From: Populus alba
Taxonomy: Eukaryota; Streptophyta; Magnoliopsida; Malpighiales; Salicaceae
Length of the DNA: 64,000 bases
Direction of reading: 5' to 3'
NCBI RefSeq assembly: GCF_005239225.2
Contig: NC_133289.1
Coordinates: forward strand, 7,501-71,500
The translations under genes and the position numbers were made by a program. The notes under the pieces were generated by a model. That model was given only the letters and a program-made list of their open reading frames with translations. It was not told the DNA's origin and did no database searches. How positions within the stretch are numbered: the first letter of the stretch is position 1; the number at the start of each line of letters is the position of its first letter. This document shows, piece after piece, positions 60,731-64,000 of the stretch.

Positions 60731-61843
60731 GATTGAGATCTGATCCTGGAAAGCCGAAATAGGTCTGATATGAGTGTGACACAATGGAAACCTGCCCCAA
60801 GGCACCAACACTATTGGAATGAGTAGAATGACACCACGAAGCCAGTTAATATTTGATAAGTCAGATTCAGTTCGTTCAAGAACTGAAGAATGCAAGAATC
60901 ACTCTCACACGTTAAAACTGAAAAATTCAGAACAATAATCATTAAAGCTGCCGAAAATTTTGGCCTACATGAGTTTAAATAGTTCTTGAAAAGTTAACCC
61001 TAATGGACCCCTTATGTGGACTTATATGAGGTCCACTCAAAACTGGCTCAAAACCCTAAACTGAAAAGCCCATAACCTGATCCAAACAAGCCTTGGATCC
61101 TAGCTCAAAACAAAGTTTTAATTAAGCCCAAACATTAAAGAAAATAATAAAAAAACTAATATGTCATTAAATACCACCAGCCCTTCTTTCCTTGTGTAGC
61201 TATGATGAATAAGGAATCCTTATAAGAAAAGGATTATGAAACATTAATGAATCACCGCCACACTTGTAGATTATATTACAGCTCATTAAAGATCCTTGTG
61301 GAACTAGGAAATTTCCAAAATCAGCTGCCACATCCTTGTAGGTAAAGAATCATAACCAAATAGGAAGTCCACAAGTCAAATGGAAGTAAATAACAAAATC
61401 CGTACAGCCACCGTTGACTAGTATTGCGGTTCCTTCCCGAACTCAGATTGACTTGAATTTTTAACCCAAGAGAGTAGAACATGTCTGGAGAGTCCATATA
61501 AAATATTAGCCCGATCCAACTGTCGGATTGAGGATTATGATTGTTGTCGTGAACCTGGATTGCTGCGCTTTTTACGCCAAAATCCGAATCTGACCTTACT
61601 TGGGTCGTATCACAGGGCTGAACCGTATCATCAAGTCCTAGATAATCAATGAATTAAACTATTCAAAGGAAATTCTAATTAAATAAGGATTTTAAAAAAC
61701 TAGTTTATTATAAATCCTTCTTCATTAAGGATTCCTACATTAACTAGAATTCCTTCTTTAACTAATATTAAAACTCTTACAAACTCTAAATTCTATTAGC
61801 CTAAATCCTAGTTAATATTGAACTTCGACACTCCCCTTCAATA
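60731..61843 (-). mobile_element. Retroelement-derived non-coding sequence and Copia 3' LTR start
   Basis: About 60731-61620 has the balanced composition of long retroelement leader sequence but no domain. On the minus strand a polypurine tract GAAGGGGAG (about 61831-61840) is followed by TGTCGAAGTTCAATATTAAC, which would be the first bases of the 3' LTR of the Copia relic to the right. The LTR's other end is not clear. It may be truncated near 61640 by unrelated sequence. Confidence 0.45.
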
Positions 61844-63430
61844 TCAACTATCATCGTTCTTTATAATTCTCAGCATATCTCTCATCTTTGTAAAAACATC
61901 ATATTTGAGTAGTTTTGTGAAAATATCTACTATTTGATCTTGAGTCTTCACATACTTGACTTCAACTTTCTTATTTACAATGCAATCTCTTAGATAATAA
62001 AATCTTGTGTTGATGTGCTTACTTCTGTCATGAAAAAAATGGATTTTAGCTAATACACTAGCTGATGAGTTGTCCACATAAATCTTTGTAGGCTTTTCTT
62101 GTGACATTCACAACTCCTTCAATAATTTTCTTAGCCATATGGAATGACAAACACATGATCTAGTAGCTATATATTTAGCTTCACAAATAAATAATGTGAT
62201 AATAGTTTGCTTCTTTGAACTCCATGTGAAAGTTGGGTCTTTCATGTAGAAAAGAAAACTTGTAGTGCTTTTTCTATCATCCATATCTCTAGCCTAATCA
62301 TTATCACTATAACCTATAAAATCAAAGCTATTAAAATAACCATAGAATAAGCCAAAATCTATGGTACCTTTGATATATTGTAGAATTCACTTTGAGATTT
62401 TAAAGTGAATCATAGTTGGTATCTCAATAAACTTACTTACAAGTCCTACTTTATAAAGAATATCTGGATGAGTACATGTCAAATATCTCAAACTCCCAAC
62501 TAAGCTCTTAAATGTTGTAGAGTTTATCTTTTTGGTTTTGAGCATGCTTTTTTCCATGTTAAGGATATTTTTATTCTTTCTTTCCACCATTTTATTTTAT
62601 TGTGGGGATCTAGGCATTATTAGGAGTCTCCTTATACCATGATCAAACAAACATGGTTTGATAGGACTAGAACATCAGCATGTATTTCTTATAGAGGTTG
62701 ATTTGCTCTTAACGTAGACTCATTCGAAAAAAATTTACAAAATTGCTTGCCCACTAAACATCTCTCACACAACTAATTTGGATGTATAATGGATGGTAGA
62801 CCCTTCAACATCTCCTTTAGTGCCATCATCTTCAAGTTATCAAGTTTACATGCTCAAGTCTCAAATACCAAAGCCAAGTTTCATTTTTCACACATACATT
62901 TAGGCATTTAGACATATCCGTTTTTATATTTAGCAAGAACATTCTATTTTTTATCATGGCTACCTTTGCAATCATATCTCTTTTAATGTCAAATAATATC
63001 AAAATATGTTCTTTCATCTTAATTTCATACCCCTTCTCTAACAATTATTCTAAGATCAATATGTTGTTTTTCATCACTAATATATAATAGACAATCCCTC
63101 CTGGTTGGACTCCAACAATTCCTAGCATAATGACTTGTCTTTTGACAGTATAATATTTAACTTTTGATTTGTCACACTTACTGTCAAATCTAGATCTTGG
63201 ATTGCTACTGCCAATTAAACCAGTTGATCGATTCCCTTTATTTGGTTGACCATTTGATCTGTTAAGGCTTTCTTGGCCTTCTTTTCTAAATCTTCCTCTT
63301 CCTCTTCATTGGGAATATCTAGAATCATCTTGCTTTGAAAAAAAAAATATGTGTGCACCCATATCCTCTTGAATCTCATTGACTTTCCTCGTGGGCTTGT
63401 AATTTTCCCATGAGACCTTGTATTGAAAAA
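61844..63430 (-). pseudogene. Deleted Ty1/Copia retrotransposon on the minus strand
   Basis: In element order, remnants are: gag end and zinc knuckle (about 63430-63100; HEES and CCHC positions mutated); the GAG-pre-integrase block LWYLRLEHVN (about 62860) with CERCLVGKQF; an integrase scrap, MVERKNKNILNMEKSML, joined directly to the late reverse transcriptase part TTFKSLVGSLRYLTCTHPDI (62387-62590); and RNase H, KIYVDNSSASVLAKIHFFHD with DQIVDIFTKLL (61844-62107). Most of integrase and RT, including the YVDD box, is deleted, and stops separate the pieces. It cannot move. Confidence 0.85.
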
Positions 63431-63559
63431 AAATCTATATTTTACGACTCCTCTATTGCGACCACTATATAATGAAACTTTTTTTGCAGCAAGCGTAGGA
63501 TATTCTTTACCACACGTGTCTCTTCCATCTTCTCTTAATATCTTTTCATTTAATTGTAT

Positions 63560-64000
63560 ATGGACAATACTTTTGCAAAGTATTTTGAAATATTCTCTGA
63601 TTCAAACATATATAACTTTTCAAAGTCACCATGTAGTTTTTGTAGATGTACCTTTCTTACATTGTCAGCTTATTGGTTTGCTTCTTGTAAAACTTCTCAT
63701 GCTTGTTTGTATGTGAATGACTTGATCTTTACAGGAAATAATCCAAAGATGTTTGGAGACTTTAAGTAAGCAATAATAAAGGAGTTTGAGATGATGAATA
63801 TTGATCTCATTTCTTACTAATTAAGGATTGAGATCAAATAAGACAAAGATGAAATCTTTGTGAATAAAAAAAAAGTTGCAAGGGAGGTTTTTAAGAAGTT
63901 CAAGATAGAGGATTGTGTAAGAGTAAATACTTTAGTTGAGTGTAATGTAAAAATGTCAAAGAATGATGAATGAAGGAAGATAAAATCTACAACATTCAAG
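63560..64000 (+). pseudogene. Ty1/Copia RT fragment on the plus strand, cut by window end
   Basis: The plus-strand frame carries the RT active-site region LYVNDLIFTGNNPKMFGDFK (about 63710-63767), where the usual YVDD reads YVND. After a stop it continues as KEFEMMNIDLISY, VFKKFKIEDC and finally KIKSTTFK at the right edge. These are the RT residues missing from the opposite-strand Copia relic at 61844-63430. Upstream, 63423-63700, no domain is clear. Several stops make it a relic. The element continues beyond the window. Confidence 0.75.

Noticed and set aside
1..64000. CRISPR arrays, bacterial operons, tRNA or rRNA genes
   Set aside because: No regularly spaced short repeats with unique spacers, no cloverleaf-type tRNA and no rRNA core sequence was seen. 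The tRNA-like motif at 4038-4049 is only a B-box match inside the TRIM.

Overview
This 64 kb window is nuclear DNA of a flowering plant: genes split by GT-AG introns, AT-rich spacers, and many retroelement fragments. It is probably a poplar or other Salicaceae. That placement rests on the close likeness of several genes to known Arabidopsis families, recalled from memory, and on an AT-rich dispersed repeat at about 55.55-55.78 kb that I recall as very common in poplar. No database search was possible. There is no operon, prophage, CRISPR array or plasmid-like feature.

The left half (1-23.5 kb) is mostly repeats. It starts with a possible exon edge on the minus strand and AT-rich spacer. A decayed 3' end of a DEAD-box RNA helicase (RH3-like) follows at 3.5-7.5 kb. 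Its intron holds a miniature terminal-repeat retrotransposon (TRIM), and that TRIM is itself split by a 5'-truncated LINE with a clean 10-bp target duplication and a 25-nt poly(A) tail. Next come a PPR gene lacking a clear start (8.03-8.86 kb), a 0.9 kb element with hAT-like ends, two decayed DUF4283/zinc-knuckle genes, two tandem arrays of about 187-188 bp period, about 0.44 kb of degenerate telomere-like repeat, LTR-like sequence, a minisatellite, and a Ty3/Gypsy chromovirus relic with a chromodomain (18.45-20.64 kb).

The middle (23.9-54.3 kb) is gene-rich. The genes are CWC25 (splicing factor, -), a RABA2-type Rab GTPase (+), a QWRF/DUF566 microtubule-associated protein (-), a relic of an endogenous plant pararetrovirus (+, 32.7-35.2 kb), a WD40 protein (-), a SixA-like histidine phosphatase (+), an alpha/beta hydrolase with 13 coding exons (+), and a MYB-CC (PHL-type) transcription factor (-). 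I could resolve exon-intron structures for all seven intact genes, and each concatenated reading frame stays open. Two introns appear to use GC-AG borders.

The right end (55-64 kb) is repeat-rich again. It holds a diverged copy of the MYB-CC gene's first-exon region (57.37-57.67 kb), a 3' fragment of a second MYB-CC gene interrupted by another TRIM copy (59.59-60.29 kb), an LTR-like promoter with twin G-boxes, a deleted Ty1/Copia element on the minus strand, and a second Copia RT fragment on the plus strand running off the window.

The genes are unrelated housekeeping and regulatory loci and do not form a pathway. Two divergent pairs, CWC25/RABA2 and WD40/SixA-like, share short intergenic regions that must contain both promoters. 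I found no convincing undescribed functional system. The most informative features are the nested and paired mobile elements, the viral relic, and the scattered MYB-CC fragments.
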